A stretch of DNA of 64,000 bases from Odiellus spinosus. Taxonomy: Eukaryota; Arthropoda; Arachnida; Opiliones; Phalangiidae. Positions 44,004 to 64,000 of this stretch are shown here, in pieces. A program made the position numbers and the translations under genes. The DNA is taken from NCBI GenBank assembly GCA_963920705.1, contig OY987237.1, positions 7,966,601 to 8,030,600 of the forward strand, read 5' to 3'. Below the pieces are notes generated by a model. The model searched no databases. It was not told the origin of the DNA and saw only the letters and a program-made list of their open reading frames with translations. Every line of letters begins with the position of its first letter. The stretch's first letter is position 1.

Positions 44004-46802
44004 ATGGAGTCTTTCGTACTATATCTAACAAGTTTACACGTAGCACATGTTTTAAATGCGTTACCATATCTTATTGTTAGAAATTTAATTGCTTTGGGGT
44101 ATATACTTTATGGTTACCGATTTACAATCATTACATTTATTTATATTTTCAGGGTTAACACTAATATTGTACCCTCTCACTACCTGCGACTCCCCTCAAC
44201 AAGTTGATCGAATACCTAGAGCCGTTGTACCATTCGGTTGGAGTCCACGTAACTTCTACCCCGTACCATACTACAGACCAACTTACAACGTTCCAGTAGC
44301 ACATTTTCCGCTACCAGTCGCTCCTAAACCTCATCACAGATATTATGGTCCACGTCCATACACCTACAACGCAGTGGACTCGAGAAACTCCTTGGAGGAG
44401 AGCCAGGAGACTTACGAGACAACGACCCACGAAACCGTAACCACCGAAGAATCTCCACAAAAAGTTAAAAAACCATCACCATCGGATTTAAAATTACCTT
44501 TAGGGTTACCAGCTCATCGTCCTGAACTTAACCCGATAGAACCGGAACGTCACGTAATTCGTAAGCCACTTCCGGTACCCGTTTATCATCCAATTCAAAA
44601 ACAAGATCATGGGCCAGTTCAAAAAGCGGATCATGGGCCAGGTCATCATCACCCAATAAATATACCAGTTCAACACTCGGTTTACCACCAAGTTCGGCCC
44701 GAAATAAATTCGCCGTCCATAAGCTACGGTTCCAGCTACAGCCCGACATTCGACACGATGGATTTCAAACCCAGCAACTTCCCGGAACAATTGAAAGAAC
44801 GCGAGAGAAAAATCAATAATATCGAGGTCGAGAAAAAGGTCGTCGTTCATAAAGTTGAAATAACGGAAATGCCCAAAACTAGCGAGTCCAACATTGAAAG
44901 GATGTTAACTACAGTCTTCAATACGCCTAGAAGCGACGAAACGAACTCAACGGCCAAGAACGAGATTAGATATTACATTTATGATCAGTTTCAGACAATG
45001 GGTTTTGAATCTTTCTTGCATAATTTCACGGAGTTTGAAAAAAATGAGACGGTGCGTTTGAGTTTTTTACTTACAACTCTTTTATAGATCGAGTTGGGAA
45101 ATGAACCATCAAATCACCTCATAAATAGTTTCTGCCACTTCCCACAAAGTGATTCAAATAATTATTCTAGTTTAAGATCCATTGTACCCGGTGTGTTTAA
45201 CTACCTATGTTATTGATTACAAAATTATGGCTATAGTGATTCATCTGCTTCTTTTCCCAATCTCCCTATTTACCAACTCGGATAAGTTTATCAAGCGGTA
45301 AACATGATACTAATCATGTAAGCAGCCCTAATCCCTAAAGTGTACTTAATTCCTGTAATTTGTAACAGGATGGAAGTGATATTGAAATAGAAGGTTCCAA
45401 TATTGTTGGGGTAATAGCTGGGGCAAATGCTGGAACACCACAAGACGCTATTCTGCTAGTAGGGGCCCATTACGATACGTTCCATAACAGCCCGGGTATG
45501 ATAATCTATTTCTACTTTCGAACAAAATAATAAAATAAATTCATATTACTTCAGGTGTTAATGATAATGGTTCCGGAATGACTGTCATGTTGGAGATCAT
45601 GAGAAACCTGATGGCCCGAAAGTGCAAGTTCCAAAACAGCGTCATGTTCGTCGCTTTCGACCAAGAGGAATTGGTAAAGTTTCCCAAGTTGTTTCTATAA
45701 CTTTTTACCGGAAATGCCTTTATTTTCAGGGAGGCTTAGGGAGTTTTCACTTCGTTAACGAATACTTGATCCCTATGGTTTTGCAATCGGGACGCGGGAC
45801 TTTCCAAGGAGCGTACATCTTAGACACAATCTTGAATTACAATACCACGAACAAATCGCAAGACATGCCGCCAGACATCCAAGAGGCGGTTCCTTCGTTG
45901 AATAGCTATGTCACGGACCACGGAAATACCGGAAATTTCTTGTCTTTGATGTCCCGTTACGCCATCGACACTAATTTAACCGAGAGTCTTAAGAAAGCGT
46001 GGTCTTCCTTGGACAAACCCGAATACATGTTGCACGACATGCCGGTCGATCTAGGACGCGTTATTCCTCCCATGGACGTCTTGCAAAAACGGATGAATTT
46101 TGTTCGAAGTGATCATGCCATGTTCTGGTATCACAATAACACCGATAGTTATCCAAGAACATTGAAATCCATTTTGATAACGGATACTGGCAAGTTTTAA
46201 ACAAAATATTACAACTTGATCGTAGATTTTAGGGTTAATATAGGTAAAATGGCATCAAGAAGAACTTATAGTTGAATTTTTAAGAGTTTTGAAGAAAAAT
46301 CCTAGGTTTAAGTTTTGGCGGGAAATCCTATGTTTTTGTTTTGGCGGGAAATCTTAGGTTTACCATTTGGCGATGATTTTATTTGCCTTACATAATCTCT
46401 AAGAAAGAGCTCCGATTAATTTTAAACAATGACGTTCCTTGCATATTTCACACCATTAACCTTTTCCAATTTAAACTTGTGTAGGTCCATTTCGGGGCAG
46501 GATGAGAGAATGTTATCATACTGAATGCGATGACGTTTCTTTCGTAACACCTGAGAATCTTAAATTGGCTAAAAAACTGGGTGACTCTTTGATTATGAGT
46601 CTCATGGACTTGGGAAATGGTTCTTGTTCAAGTGCGTCAATTTGGACAAGTACATTTAAAATTTGAATTAATTTAATATTATTTTGTAGATCAAGAATAT
46701 TTGGCTTCAACATACAATGAAGGTAGCAGTTTGACTTTGACGATAACAGCTTGCCTGCTAGCGTCGTTTTTACTACTCTTTAATCATGACACTAGAATTT
46801 AG
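44004..46802 (+). CDS. Secreted or anchored M28-family metallopeptidase with His/Pro-rich N-terminus
   Basis: Seven exons join in frame: 44004-44031, 44153-45051, 45369-45495, 45555-45673, 45730-46189, 46485-46631 and 46690-46802 (630 residues). The first 25 residues form a signal peptide (MESFVLYLTRLTLILYPLTT). About 230 residues rich in Pro, His and Tyr follow (VAPKPHHRYYGPRPYTY). The catalytic domain has all expected M28 zinc and catalytic residues: His and Asp in GAHYDTF, the bridging Asp in GVNDNGSG, the adjacent glutamates in FDQEELG, Asp in YILDTIL, and His in SDHAMFWY. A C-terminal hydrophobic stretch (SLTLTITACLLASFLLLF) suggests a GPI-attachment signal. It probably cleaves N-terminal residues or cyclises glutamine, as relatives do; the substrate cannot be read from sequence. 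The exon 1 donor is weak, so the start is tentative. The fifth intron begins with GC. Confidence 0.82.
46190..46484 (+). other. GC-AG intron in the M28 peptidase gene
   Basis: The exon ends GATACTG and the intron starts gcaagt, the standard donor of the rare GC-AG intron class, with acceptor tgtgtag. Only this junction keeps the frame, giving the conserved DTGPFRGRM. Any GT donor nearby breaks the frame. Confidence 0.85.
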
Positions 46803-48705
46803 CTTCGACGTTAGCAAAGCTTCATAGTCAAGAAAAAATTTTTAAATTATATATTTTTATATAAAAGCGCTCTATTTTATGTAAATACTTGTACATACCC
46901 TTTTTTTAACGCAACGAATTTGGTTTTTTGTATTAAAATGCTGTGATATAATAAATCCAAGTGTTTTTTAAATTTTACTAACATAATCTTTGGTTAAAAA
47001 GCAATCTTAGAAATAATTATATTTCGATCACTTTCCTTATTTCCCGGTGGGTAATGATACCTAGGGGAGAATTCCACCGACAGTACTTCTAGGCAAATAT
47101 ATATAGGCTTAGAAAATCTCAAGTTGTTTTCTGCTAGTCTTGCTTTTCAATAAGTCCTCAACAAAGCTGAAACTGCCCTGAATTAACAACTACATAACTC
47201 GAAACAACCGCATTTGAATAAAACCAAATCAATTACTTGAAGATAAAATTAGGGAAATTTACTAAAGACCAAGAGAAAATAACTAATTTAGACAAAGGAA
47301 AAATTATTAGACTTAAAGTTAGTCTTCACCTTTATCTCACCTTTATTACCTTTCACTGTGTCCTCCGCGCAAACTCGAAACTTTTCTGGAACAATCCCAC
47401 CAAACGTAACTTTAAATCATATAGATTTCTTACTTCTACCCTTCTTTCACTAATAATTAAATAAATATACAAGATGTTGCTTAGACCTTAAACTTATAAA
47501 ATTAGGCTTAAATAAAATTGTAGTATTTATTGCATTTCTGTCCTCTTACCAATCAAATATTCAATGTTTTTGCCGCAATGCTGACGTGACCGTCACGCAA
47601 TTAATTTCCAAAAGAAATGAGCCTCGTAACTGAATCCCTATTTAAATTAAAAGCATAAATAAAATTAATAATAATCCATTTTATTATAAAATGCAATCAA
47701 ATTTCTCGGATTACAAAATGTCCGACAACTCTCGAGAAAAAAAAAAAAAAAACCAAAAAAATTGAAAAAGAGAGAACAATTTTTTTGTTTTATACGAAAA
47801 AACCCTACGAAAAATACGACACGAATTTTATATTCTGGAACATCTGCGCGCAACATCTTACGATTTTATTTCACACATACCTTTCCAAATTTTTGTTTTT
47901 TCCAACGCTTTTTCCATTTTTATTTAAATCTGCTTATATAAAACTTGGTAGACAGAGTAGTAAGCGTTAACGTTTCACCTCCATGCACAATCCGTCATCG
48001 GTCGTGAACTTAAAAAGACGCGTGTTTGGTTCTTGAAAGTGCCACAGCGATAACTCGCGGAGAAAAATGCTGACTCACTGCAGAAGTCATTGTTTCGGTT
48101 CAGTCACACGATGGCACCCGGCTACAAGTACTTAAGGATGAAAACTACACTAAAATGGTCGAATTAAGTACCATTTACTGTCCCAGCCCGTGTCCACCTA
48201 GCTTGTATACCGTGACAACCGCTATGAACGTGGAAAGGCAAGAAAATGACGTCACGGCAACCTTCCTACGTCAATATTAAATTTTCTCCGCTCGCTGTCG
48301 CTAATGGATGATGTTTACACGATTTTGAAGTACATGTACATGTAGTTCTTTAAAAACACCACACACAACCCCTTTTGGTATTCGATGATACCCGAAACAT
48401 TTAAAATATATCTAAAGAATGGTTCCTTTTTAAACTTTTTTTTGTTAAAAATTATTCTTCACCAAGGGGTCTTGTTTGATGGTTTACCTTAAAAGTTCAG
48501 TTCGATTTTGGTTCATGTTCGAGTCGCTCTAGCTTATTTGTTTGTTTTCTGTACAAAAATAGTTTCTGTTAGCCTTCCTTTAACCACCGAGCGTTGTCCG
48601 ATGTCTCTGAGAGGAAACACGAAACAAAATGAGAAAAGCTGGCCAAGATACACAGTGTTTTCCGGCTGTTAGGCACGATTTAGGCTCAATATTTTTAAAG
48701 ATTTA
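46803..48705. other. Convergent intergenic region between the M28 peptidase and VWDE
   Basis: The AATAAA at 46950-46955 likely ends the M28 transcript. The remainder should hold the 3' UTR of VWDE on the other strand. A 16-A tract lies at about 47737-47752. No gene is seen. Confidence 0.45.
46950..46955 (+). terminator. Polyadenylation signal of the M28 peptidase gene
   Basis: AATAAA lies 147 bases after the stop codon and is followed by a GT/T-rich stretch. Confidence 0.5.
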
Positions 48706-58313
<9,608 letters not shown>

Positions 58314-61300
58314 CTGCAACGAAAGAAAAATGCATAATTAATTTTAGAATTTGTAGGGAGAATGCAATCTAACAACAAGCGATTTTTTTTATCGACTCCT
58401 TATCGTTTAAATAGGCCGTCCATGACAGACTCACGTTAAGGTAATTTTGAATATGGCTCTCAGTAAACAGTATCAGGTTTCGTAATTATTCAAATTAATT
58501 TCGGAAGTTTAGAAAAATTTGAATAAAAGTAAATAAAAATTCGGACCAATCAAAGAATATGGCGGCATTTGCCGGTCAATGTCTTGGGCATCAAAACGCT
58601 GCCCTATTCTTTTAATGTTAGGACATCACAAGCGCTACTGAAGGCTGAAATAATATGATTGGTCCGAATTTAGAAATTAATTTAAACACCAAAAACGCGT
58701 CTAAAAAAATTCAGTAAAAATTGTCGAATACGTTTTATGGCATGTTGATTCCGAAATTAAATTCAAAAACTATTTCATTTTCAGCTTTAAGTTTCCCTTT
58801 AAAAGAGTTTAAAGAGTCGAAATTCAACGCCATCTATTATTTTTTTCACGAAACACAAAACCTTTTACTTTCCCCTTAATATGTAACTCTTTTAAGATAC
58901 GAAAAATATATGCAAATTAGGTACAACTCCGGGGAGAAGAAATTCGAGAAAATAAAATTTGATACATCGTCTGTACATACTGTAAGATGCACGCATATTT
59001 TTCAAAAGATTTCAATAAATAATTTTGAGTAATTTGGGTTAATTTTTTTTTTTTTTTTTCTTGCACTTCTTTCCTCTTTTCTTTTCTGGAAAAGGAGAAA
59101 CTTGATTGGATGGGGTGACGATAGAGACGCGTATACAATCTACTTTTAACAAAAATAAATTACTAAAGGTCTTTTATCTTTGATGTAATTAAAATAATTT
59201 ACATTTTTAAAAGAAGGAAACTTTTCCTTCGAGTATTTTTTATATATTTTCGTGGAGTTAATTTGAAAGTAAGATTTTACTGAAGATCTATAAATATTTA
59301 CTTACCCAAAAAAAAAAAAAAACTTTGTAATGAGTTTTTTATTAATTGAATTTTTGGTCTTCGTAAAAACTATTAAAGTTAGACTATCACCATTTTATTT
59401 GAATATTTTTAGTTAGAATAAATATTCAAAATTTTACACCTCTGTGTTAAGGCGTTTTCAAAGAGATGGTGAAGGCAAAAATTAAGTGATTTTTTTATCA
59501 ATTCTACATTTTTCCATAGTGAAAGATTCAGCAAATGTCTCTGAAGTTAGTTTAGGCCTATAAATTTCTGGCGAACTCGCCAAGAACTTTAGAAAATTAA
59601 GATAAACTTTAGGTTGACCTGGGTTAACTCTACGACGCCTGCAAATGTGTTCCAACCACGTCGCTTCGGTGTTCAGTGTGAAGCCTAATCTATTGCACCT
59701 TTAACCAAGATTTAAACATACAAGAAATTCATATATAAACAAATGTATTACTCGTATTAAATGAAATTGTAAATTCAGATAAAAGTTAAATACATCCGAA
59801 GCTTTTTGTATTAACAAGTTACTCGAATTAAAACCTATAACATTGAATAAGAAAATTCAGATTCTTAGAATTCGTGTAAAATAAAAGAAATATATTTCAT
59901 ATTTACTTACAATTCGAATTAATTTTAATTAATAGCTTTTTAACAAAGCTTTAAAAAACAGTTTTCTAAGTTTTGAAACGTGACCTTTCATATTTTACGT
60001 AATTTTTCTTGTAGAGTGAACTCTTCTTTTAAACCTATATGAGTTTTTATGGAAAGTTTTTACTTCTTACACCGCGAGTTAAGTTATTCCTGATATTCCC
60101 CTTTGTTAAAAAAAATCCCCCCAACTTTCCTTAGACGGGAATAAAAATAAAACCTTACAAGATTTAGACAAAGCTTTTTTTTTTCCAAAAAAAACCCTTC
60201 ACTGAGTTTCTCACGGCGTTTGTTTTGATAAATAGCTGGAAGGGGAAACTTTCCCAGTAGGATATCTAGTAGAATGAAAAATTGTTTGTAATCCTGTATA
60301 GAAAGAAGAGGGGAGACCCGCCGAAACAACGAACGCTAGGTATCTTATAATTATTCATAAACGCTTGGGGTTCAGTGTCTTAATTCTCACTGTTTTTCAT
60401 ATAGCTCGTCTGCTGGAAGCGGTTATTCGTTAATCGAAGCATAATTTTGGCTGCTTTTTACTGGCTTAAATTTAACCGATATTGACGGGCTGATACCTGG
60501 TTCTATTGTCTAGGAATTGCCCCGCGGTTTACTATCTCATTTTCTCGTTAACTACACAAATTAGATGCCGGCCTCTATACATGATTTAAAGGGTGACTGT
60601 GAAAGTGATTTTCAAAAACATTTCAAACAAAATTAGTTTTAAAGGAAATGAAACAAAGTTCTTAATGTAACAAGTGATTTTTGTATCGATTTTCTTATCG
60701 TTTAATGGCCTAATCCACCAATAAAAAGTTGACAAAACAAATATTAAACCAGAAATAAAAAAACTTACCCAGAAAATAGGCTTGGCGAGATTCACGGAGA
60801 TCACCTGAATTGGCTCCGTGTAAAGTCTAGCGACCAACGAGCAAAGGCCCGTCGTTCACGCGAGATCTCCACGAGATTTACAATCGCGTGCGATTGGTCG
60901 CTAGATCATACACGTGATTAAATCAGAATCTCAATGAATCACGCTAAGCCTATTTTCCGCGTAAGTTTTAAACTTATTTCTATAGTTTAATTTTTGTTTG
61001 TAATTTTTTTACTGGTGGATTAGACCTTTTTAAACCATAAGGAATCTAAAACTAACTGTATATACATGTATCTCAATCGTAAATAGATATTGTGGGGGAA
61101 GTTCCGAGTATATTTACTGGCACTTAACAATCAAACAAACCTCCCTGATAAATCTCGTTTCATTTCTAAAGTTTAATCCCACACATAAAATGAATAAGAT
61201 TAAATTTATTTCTGGCCACAATTCTAGCGATAATAAGAAAATGTCCATACCCTATACGAACTTGAAATGTAACTAAATTCCATTGAAAACCAGTATTTTT

Positions 61301-61632
61301 TTGTATATAATTATACCCTTTTTAAGGCTAAAACTTCGTTTAGGAAGAAATGGCTCGGGGGGAAAAAAATTGAAAGAAGACAATGTATCACGCTATAGTT
61401 CGTTTATGAAACAAATGATAATGCATTTATGTTAGGGGTAGGTGAGATAAAGGGTACAAAACTCACACTCGCATAACTTTCAACGTATTAAGCCTTATTC
61501 CATGAACACAGATTATACTGGTGGATAAAATGGAAACCTAGTTTTTCTAAATCCGAAATTTCTTTGGAAGATATTTCTACTCATGCACAGCTCATATATA
61601 GCGGCTCTTCTCGTGCTCGAGAACTGCTTTTT

Positions 61633-61668
61633 ACCTCCCCGACTGAACTTTAGTTCAGGGGGAGGTTT
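61633..61668. repeat. Hairpin-forming repeat next to a transposon-like segment
   Basis: acctccccgactgaact is followed almost at once by its near-perfect reverse complement agttcagggggaggt. A CT/GT-rich segment (gtgtgtctgtgtgtctgtca) follows. The whole piece to about 62240 is richer in G and C than its surroundings and is probably a mobile-element insertion of unknown class. Confidence 0.55.
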
Positions 61669-61875
61669 TACACTGGTCGTATCTGTGTGTCTGTGTGTCT
61701 GTCACTTCCTGTGTAAGCGGATATCCTGTGTAACCGGAAGTCACGTGACCTAGCTCGAGGAGCAAAAAGTCTAGAGACTTAATCATGCCCGCTTATCGTT
61801 CAATTCCGTTTAACGGGAATTACCTCCTTTAAGCGTGGCTGCCACATTGAGTTTCAGGTGTCGTGCAATTATATG

Positions 61876-62055
61876 CAACAGGACGTCTCCAATTGCATAT
61901 TATCGCCTTTCACCATCCACTTTACGGTCAAACCTCGATGCTGGACAGTAGAAGGCGATTGTACGCAATGGGACGTCTCCCATCGTTACAATCACCTCCG
62001 ACCATCCCTACACCAAGGTCCAACCTCAAGTGTCCGATCTCAGCGGGCCATATTA
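61876..62055. repeat. Two-copy 90-bp tandem repeat
   Basis: The anchor ggacgtctcc recurs at 61881 and 61971. Flanking shared segments are accatcca or accatccc and ggtcaaacctc or ggtccaacctc. The copies have diverged. It lies in the GC-richer block starting near 61630 and supports that block being one inserted element. Confidence 0.65.
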
Positions 62056-62863
62056 GCGAGGCGTCCCTCACTAATATAGTCCACATCAACCTTCCACTCC
62101 ACTCATCTCCTCCCTCCACGGGTCTTTGTGGTGCAGTTACCGAATGCCTAGGGTTACGATAAACGTCTAGACGTTGAGAAGGGGGGGTTTTCCCCAACTC
62201 TTCTCGGTTACTCGCTCGATGAATAAAGGTTAGCGAAAGCTATATATACCCCTTTTCCATGCCCAAACTATTTTGGCCTTATGCCGCGATATCTTTTAGT
62301 GAATTGAAGCGTATAATGCATTTAAATTTTAATTTAATATCATAATATTGTTAAACTGAATCTAATTAATAATGAAGCTGAAAAATCAAATAAAAATTCG
62401 AGATAGTTTAGAAGATATTTAAGAAATTGTCCAAAAATTTAGTGAAATTTGACCGTTTAAAACCAGCTTGAGTTGGCAACACGCGTTAAGCTGTTTTTCA
62501 TATATCATTTAGTCCAAAAAGCAAAGGTATAACGGGCAGTATAGTCTAAGGCTTGCTGCAAACTTGGGGTGGATTGAAGAATCTAAATAAAGGTACGTTT
62601 ACACGGCCATCAGAGATAGAAATGATATAAGATTGAAAGCTGAGGCGGATTGATACAAAATGTTAAACCTCTTAAGAAAAATGATAGTGGTGAAAACTCT
62701 CCTTGAACAAAAGTACAGTAGGTTTCCCGTGTTTAAAAAACAACAATTTTGAAGAAAAAATTACATCTGATGTTGGAAAAAAAATAGACTTCAGTTTTCT
62801 CCACTATAAAACCAAGAAACATTTCCGATTATTTTCATAATCGAAATAAGCCGTGCGCTGTGA

Positions 62864-63064
62864 ACTTCGAGACCAGTAGACCAGACCAAACAAGAGGAGA
62901 AGAGGCCAGACCAGACGAAAGAGAGCTATAATGACTTAAGGGAGATAATCAACCAGCGCAGAATGTTATCACCATTTGAAGTCAACAGAGCAGCGACACG
63001 GCTTTCATTTATCACCAGAAATAGACGGCCCGGCTACGAAGAATTGAAACGTGCAAGCAGTTAG
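62864..63064 (+). CDS. Unassigned open frame before the 403-bp duplication
   Basis: An open frame without ATG runs from after a TGA at 62861 to TAG at 63062. Its translation is charged and looks protein-like in the second half (LREIINQRRMLSPFEVNRAA, then TRNRRPGYEELKRASS). No clean acceptor precedes it and I recognise no family. It could be an exon or pseudogene fragment linked to the duplicated frames that follow, or chance. Confidence 0.2.
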   Translation, partial: TSRPVDQTKQEEKRPDQTKESYNDLREIINQRRMLSPFEVNRAATRLSFITRNRRPGYEELKRASS

Positions 63065-63225
63065 TGTTTTCGAATTAGACATGTGAGATACCTACAGTCA
63101 GTAAAAGCTCGGCAGTTCTTCATACGGTCTCGTAATTGTAATCATAAAAGCAGCTATCAAATATAAGTACTAACGGTATGGAAATTTGTCTACTTTCAGT
63201 CTTTTAAGATATTTTTTTATAATAG

Positions 63226-63393
63226 GTGTGGAAGCTACCGTCTTGTCAGCCGGTTTGGAAAATAACCTCTAGACCATCTCCATCCTTGGATTCTTCCAAT
63301 GACTGGGATCACTTGTATGATGAAAATATCAGTAATGGTCCTCTATTAGCACATCAAAACAAGAATTTCAGACGAAAATTGTACCGGAAGTAA
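63226..63393 (+). CDS. Open frame in duplication copy 1, possible terminal exon
   Basis: After a T-rich tract and ATAATAG acceptor-like site, 55 codons are open to a TAA at 63391. The peptide includes SCQPVWKITSRPSPSLDSSN and ENISNGPLLAHQNKNFRRKL. No family is recognised. Compared with copy 2, about ten amino-acid and three silent differences are seen, a ratio close to neutral drift, which argues against strong selection on the peptide. Confidence 0.3.
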   Translation: MWKLPSCQPVWKITSRPSPSLDSSNDWDHLYDENISNGPLLAHQNKNFRRKLYRK

Positions 63394-63631
63394 TTACCAA
63401 TCATCTACCGACAATGGGTTGTAAATGGAACATTCAGTCTACAATATTTCTTGGTTTGTCCAAGAGGAACTTGCTACTACATCTTCGTTGTGTTCATTCC
63501 TTGTCTTTCTTGCCATCCCAGACTAAATTATTTGTCTTTATCAAATCAGTGGATTAGCAAAGATAATCACACAGTACGGTATGGGAATGAGTCTACTTTC
63601 AGTCTTTAAGATTTATTTTTTTTTATCATAG

Positions 63632-63799
63632 GAGTGTAAACTAACGTCTTGTCAGCCGGTTTGGAAAATAACCTCTCGACCAACTCCATCCTTGAATTCT
63701 TCCAATGACTGGGATCTCTCGTATGATGAAAATATCAGTAATGGTCCTCTATTAGCACGTCAAAACCAGAATTTCAGACGAAAACTGTGCCGGAAGTAA
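63632..63799 (+). CDS. Open frame in duplication copy 2, possible terminal exon
   Basis: This is the second copy of the 63226-63393 frame, with the same length of 55 codons, the same acceptor-like T-rich tract ending ATCATAG, and the same TAA. The frame has survived in both copies without any insertion, deletion or stop. Function is unknown, and the substitution pattern is not clearly that of a conserved protein. Confidence 0.3.
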   Translation, partial: ECKLTSCQPVWKITSRPTPSLNSSNDWDLSYDENISNGPLLARQNQNFRRKLCRK

Positions 63800-64000
63800 T
63801 TGCCAATCATCTACCGATAATGGGTTGTAAATGGAACATTCATTCTAGAATATTTCTTGGTTTGTCCAAGAGGAACTTGCTACCATATCTTCGTCGTTTT
63901 AATTCCTTGTATTCCTTACCATCCCAGACTAAATCCTTCGTCTTTATCAACTCAGTGGATTATGGAAGAAAATCACGCAGTATAGCCTATGCTCAAGTGT

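Larger units (their letters stand above)
58314..62860. other. AT-rich region without recognised genes upstream of the visible VWDE exons
   Basis: It may be one large VWDE intron, since earlier VWDE exons are expected upstream, or it may run past the gene. I could not find the missing N-terminal VWDE exons on the minus strand. A sequence at 58351-58440 (agggagaatgcaatctaaca and following) resembles the end of the ANKIB1-intron MITE, and a related interior (gattttcttatcgtttaatg) occurs near 60690. No coding exon is supported. Confidence 0.4.
63173..63977. repeat. Tandem duplication, two copies of about 403 bp
   Basis: Copy one runs from 63173 and copy two from 63576, both starting acggtatgg. 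They are highly similar across the full unit, with scattered substitutions and two small length differences in the T-rich tract. After 63977 the sequence no longer follows the unit start, so only two full copies are present before the window ends. Confidence 0.9.

Overview
The window is eukaryotic nuclear DNA, most likely from an insect and possibly a beetle (the order is a guess). It is AT-rich and has short GT-AG introns of about 55-120 bases. It carries single-copy animal genes for eIF1, NDUFB3, UFL1, SON, GNB1L, ANKIB1, TTF1, PKD2 and VWDE. There is no bacterial, viral or CRISPR content. I rebuilt the exons by hand from reading frame, splice consensus and family conservation. Every complete model below keeps an open frame through all junctions.

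Layout. 207-636 (+): last exons of a DAPK1-like death-domain protein. 3136-6002 (+): an unrecognised cysteine-rich single-pass membrane protein with two PPxY motifs. 6003-9755: gene-poor, with a TTAA-flanked MITE. 9756-10490 (-): eIF1. 11494-17295 (+): ANKIB1, an ankyrin/RBR ubiquitin ligase. 18729-19128 (-): NDUFB3. 19997-26113 (+): SON. 26191-27454 (-): GNB1L. 27684-31460 (+): UFL1. 31544-35809 (-): a TTF1-like Myb protein with expanded lysine-rich repeats. 37509-39721 (+): polycystin-2. 39722-44003: gene-poor with tandem repeats. 44004-46802 (+): a secreted M28 metallopeptidase using one GC-AG intron. 48706-58313 (-): VWDE, 27 exons, with its 5' part missing. 58314-64000: AT-rich DNA with satellite-like repeats, ending in a 403-bp tandem duplication that carries matching open frames.

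The 9.7-36 kb core is tightly packed. Neighbours alternate in strand, and intergenic gaps are as small as 78-84 bases at convergent ends (SON/GNB1L, UFL1/TTF1). Divergent pairs (eIF1/ANKIB1, NDUFB3/SON, GNB1L/UFL1) probably share promoter regions. This is genome compaction rather than an operon. Three neighbours touch ubiquitin-like signalling (ANKIB1, UFL1 and possibly the PPxY protein), but nothing in the sequence shows they work together.

Mobile DNA is mostly short non-autonomous elements. A recurring family begins with TTAA followed by AGGG and sits in introns of ANKIB1 and SON and between genes. One Tigger/pogo-like element lies in the TTF1 intron. I found no convincing new multi-gene system. 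The best leads are the PPxY membrane protein, the 63.2-63.8 kb duplicated frames, the exon-duplication array in VWDE, the altered pore motif of polycystin-2 and the repeat expansion in TTF1.
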